The position numbers and the translations under genes are program-made. The notes under the pieces were generated by a model. That model saw nothing but the letters and a program-made list of their open reading frames with translations, was not told the DNA's origin and did no database searches. This document shows, piece after piece, positions 62,346-64,000 of a stretch of 64,000 nt of DNA. Origin of the DNA: Sporomusa sphaeroides DSM 2875 (GTDB taxonomy: Bacteria > Bacillota > Negativicutes > Sporomusales > Sporomusaceae); NCBI RefSeq assembly GCF_001941975.2, contig NZ_CP146991.1, positions 869,501-933,500 of the forward strand, given 5' to 3'. Positions within the stretch are counted from its first letter, which is position 1. Each line of letters opens with the position of its first letter.

Positions 62346-62360
62346 TGAAAATGATTATCA
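62346..62360 (+). promoter_or_regulatory. Fur box upstream of AraC regulator 3
   Basis: TGAAAATGATTATCA, identical to the site before regulator 2; one mismatch to the 7-1-7 consensus. Confidence 0.85.
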
Positions 62361-62398
62361 ATAACATTTTGCACCATCAATAATCCGGGGGTGATGCT

Positions 62399-63385
62399 AT
62401 GATGGAAGGTGCTGTGTCCAAATACCAGATATTTAATCCGCAAGATGAAAATTGCTCTGTTTGTGCCGGACTCGAGCGTATCTTCCGAACTGGTTCGTTT
62501 CAAAGCGAACTGGAAATACCGGCGGCAATCGGCAAGGGTTATTGCCGCCGGATTGTTGTCAGGCCCTCCATGGCCATCACAATAAGCGATATGACGTTTT
62601 ATCGAAAGATGACCATGGGCGGCAGGCACGATCACTCCCTGTGCAAGCTTGCGTTTTGCCTGGGGGACGGCTTCCTGTGCCGGGTAGGGAATAAAGAGGA
62701 GTATGAGGTCGCCGGCGGGGCAAGCTATATGTTCAGCCAGGACCGGGGAACCGGCGTTAGCAGTTATCATTCGCCCGGGCAGCGGGTTGTGGGACTTAAT
62801 ATTGATATAGCTTCAGAAGTGATAACCGATTTTCTGGAGCAGCGGGGCGGGGAACTGGCTCACACTGGTATCAGGGACGGGTTTTATAACAGAACAATTT
62901 CACCTGCCGTCAGATTGATTCTCAGCGAGATTATGAACTGCCGCTATCGCGATCATGTAAAAAAAATCTATCTTGAAGGGAAAATCCTGGAGCTTACCGC
63001 CATATGTCTGGATGAAACCCTGTGTGCGGCGCTGGAGCCGTATCCTGTGACCGGATTGTCTGCTTATGATATAGAGGCCCTGCAGAAAGCCAGAAGGATT
63101 CTTGACGACAATATAGCCGCGCCGCTGACTATCGGCAAACTGGCAAGACTGATTTGCCTCAATGAGTACAAGCTGAAAACCGGCTTTAAACAATTATTCG
63201 GGCTGCCGGTTCATGCCTATATCATTGATAAAAGACTGGAAACCGCACGACTGTTAATGCGGGAAAAAAAGCTGAGCATCACCGAAGCGGCTTTGATGGT
63301 TGGCTATAGTGACATCGGCCGTTTTGCCGAAAAGTTTAGGCAGAAATATGGCGTTAACCCATCCGAATACCTGAAACAGTTATAA
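62399..63385 (+). CDS. AraC-family regulator, YbtA/PchR-like (3)
   Basis: A 328-residue paralogue of regulators 1 and 2. The N-terminal sensor has NPQDENCSVCAGLERIF with the conserved CxxC near residue 19. The C-terminal double helix-turn-helix domain has LARLICLNEYKLKTGFKQLFG and EAALMVGYSDIGRFAEKF. ATG 62399 and a second ATG at 62402 follow CGGGGGTG. It lies before the next ABC cassette, repeating the regulator-then-ABC order of module B. Confidence 0.9.
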   Translation: MMEGAVSKYQIFNPQDENCSVCAGLERIFRTGSFQSELEIPAAIGKGYCRRIVVRPSMAITISDMTFYRKMTMGGRHDHSLCKLAFCLGDGFLCRVGNKEEYEVAGGASYMFSQDRGTGVSSYHSPGQRVVGLNIDIASEVITDFLEQRGGELAHTGIRDGFYNRTISPAVRLILSEIMNCRYRDHVKKIYLEGKILELTAICLDETLCAALEPYPVTGLSAYDIEALQKARRILDDNIAAPLTIGKLARLICLNEYKLKTGFKQLFGLPVHAYIIDKRLETARLLMREKKLSITEAALMVGYSDIGRFAEKFRQKYGVNPSEYLKQL

Positions 63386-63448
63386 AGAATTACGCTCACA
63401 GCCGGGCGAAAATGTTACTGTCTGCCCAACAGAATACCGGTGTCAAAA

Positions 63449-63494
63449 GGATTATAGGAACAGGGAAGCACAGGCTTTTTTGTTCCTATAATCC
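63449..63494 (+). terminator. Conserved 14-bp hairpin terminator, copy 3
   Basis: GGATTATAGGAACA (63449-63462) pairs perfectly with TGTTCCTATAATCC (63481-63494), followed by six T. Compared with copies 1 and 2 there is a paired change (TTTT to TTAT matched by AAAA to ATAA), which supports the stem. The T tract is the first operator repeat. Confidence 0.82.
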
Positions 63495-63553
63495 TTTTTT
63501 ACGTAGTACTTATCCTGTTTTACGTAGAAGGAAGCGATAAATTACGATATTCT
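63491..63553 (+). promoter_or_regulatory. Predicted AraC operator repeats and -10, module E
   Basis: The clearest copy: ATCCTTTTTTACGTAG (63491-63506) and ATCCTGTTTTACGTAG (63512-63527), one mismatch, 21 bp apart. A -10-like TATTCT (63548-63553) follows 20 bp later. Confidence 0.7.
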
Positions 63554-63559
63554 ATTCTT

Positions 63560-63584
63560 GATAATGATTATGATAATCATTATC
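63560..63584 (+). promoter_or_regulatory. Overlapping double Fur box, module E
   Basis: GATTATGATAATCATTATC (63566-63584) matches 18 of 19 consensus positions. An extra GATAAT hexamer at 63560-63565 extends it into an overlapping hexamer array. Confidence 0.9.
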
Positions 63585-63619
63585 TATGATAAAACGGTTT
63601 ACAAAGAGGTGAGTGATAA

Positions 63620-64000
63620 ATGCGCGACATTAAGAAAATTTTACAGTATGCCCGGGAACACAGAAAAAAAACATATTGGGCATTTTTTTTGATTCTTGGC
63701 AGTGTCATGGCCGGCATAGCGCCGTATGTAATCACTTATGATGTGATTACCCGGTTTGCAGAGCGATCCGGTATTACTCCGGGGTATTTACTGCTCGCGA
63801 GCGGCGGCGTTACCGCTGTTTTATTACTCCAGTCGCTGCTGTTCTACAAAGGGCTGGCCGCATCTCATCAGGCGGCGTTTGACACGCTGATGGGGATGAG
63901 GAGCCGGTTTGCCGACAAGCTGACCCGGCTGCCTCTGGGAGATATCCAGGCTAAAGGTGTGGGCAGCTATAAGAAAAATCTTGTTGACGACATTGAAAGC
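63620..64000 (+). CDS. ABC half-transporter, YbtP/IrtA-like, module E (3' end outside window)
   Basis: The first 127 codons of an ABC half-transporter, cut by the window end. It is colinear with residues 1-127 of the 11537 protein (REHRKKTYWAFFLI, VGSYKKNLVDDIES) and covers about the first two membrane helices and their loops. Start ATG 63620 after AAAGAGGTGAG. It begins a fourth ABC cassette under its own AraC operator and Fur box. The cut falls at the same homologous codon at which the gene at window position 1 begins. Confidence 0.88.
   Translation, partial: MRDIKKILQYAREHRKKTYWAFFLILGSVMAGIAPYVITYDVITRFAERSGITPGYLLLASGGVTAVLLLQSLLFYKGLAASHQAAFDTLMGMRSRFADKLTRLPLGDIQAKGVGSYKKNLVDDIES

Noticed and set aside
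10078-63494. CRISPR array or mobile element from the recurring AGGAACA hairpins
   Set aside because: Only three copies, tens of kb apart, each at an operon end; no regular spacers, transposase or terminal repeats.

Overview
The window looks like part of a chromosome from a Negativicutes-type firmicute (Sporomusa/Pelosinus-like). The inference rests on three outer-membrane TonB-dependent receptors sitting beside strong Gram-positive-style Shine-Dalgarno sites, TTG/GTG starts and ECF transporter parts. All 36 annotated reading frames are on the + strand. The whole window is a Fur-controlled metallophore island: a pyochelin/yersiniabactin-like NRPS-PKS pathway flanked by repeated transport cassettes. 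I see no rRNA, tRNA, CRISPR array or transposase.

Layout. Module A (1-10002): an ABC half-transporter pair (YbtP/YbtQ-like; the first gene is cut by the window edge), a TonB receptor, a MacB-like ATPase/permease/adaptor set and an orphan ECF S-component. Module B (10350-22882): an AraC/YbtA-like regulator, an ABC pair, a TonB receptor, an RND adaptor and pump, and an ECF S plus T component. From about 11.4 kb this module is visibly AT-rich. Module C (23094-50676): a second AraC regulator and the biosynthetic operon. The operon encodes Cys-A/MT-like/PCP, a saccharopine-dehydrogenase-like enzyme, a thiazolinyl imide reductase, a VOC protein, Cy-A-MT-PCP-TE, a PP-loop ATPase, a fatty-acyl-AMP ligase with ACP, a 2829-residue KS-AT-ACP-Cy-A-PCP-Ox-Cy hybrid, a type II thioesterase and a MetY-like PLP enzyme. 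Module D (50924-62231): TonB receptor, MATE exporter, ABC pair and a second MacB-like set. Module E (62399-64000): a third AraC regulator and the start of another ABC gene cut by the window end.

How it works together (inference). Low iron relieves Fur. The three AraC regulators have consensus -35/-10 promoters with a Fur box just downstream. The structural operons instead have a pair of direct repeats (20-21 bp period, probable AraC operators) where a -35 would lie, then a -10 and a Fur box. The synthetase would start from a fatty acyl-AMP rather than salicylate, extend once with malonate, and add three cysteines as heterocycles (one oxidised to thiazole, one probably reduced and N-methylated). 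TonB receptors and YbtPQ-like ABC pairs would import the metal complex; MATE, RND and MacB-like systems are candidates for export or recycling.

The most interesting points are the lipid-started, phenol-free thiazole metallophore pathway, the cyclization domain split across two proteins, the PP-loop (thiolation-type) ATPase inside the operon, a 13-codon leader peptide with three cysteines before a cysteine-consuming NRPS, and the shared operator architecture.
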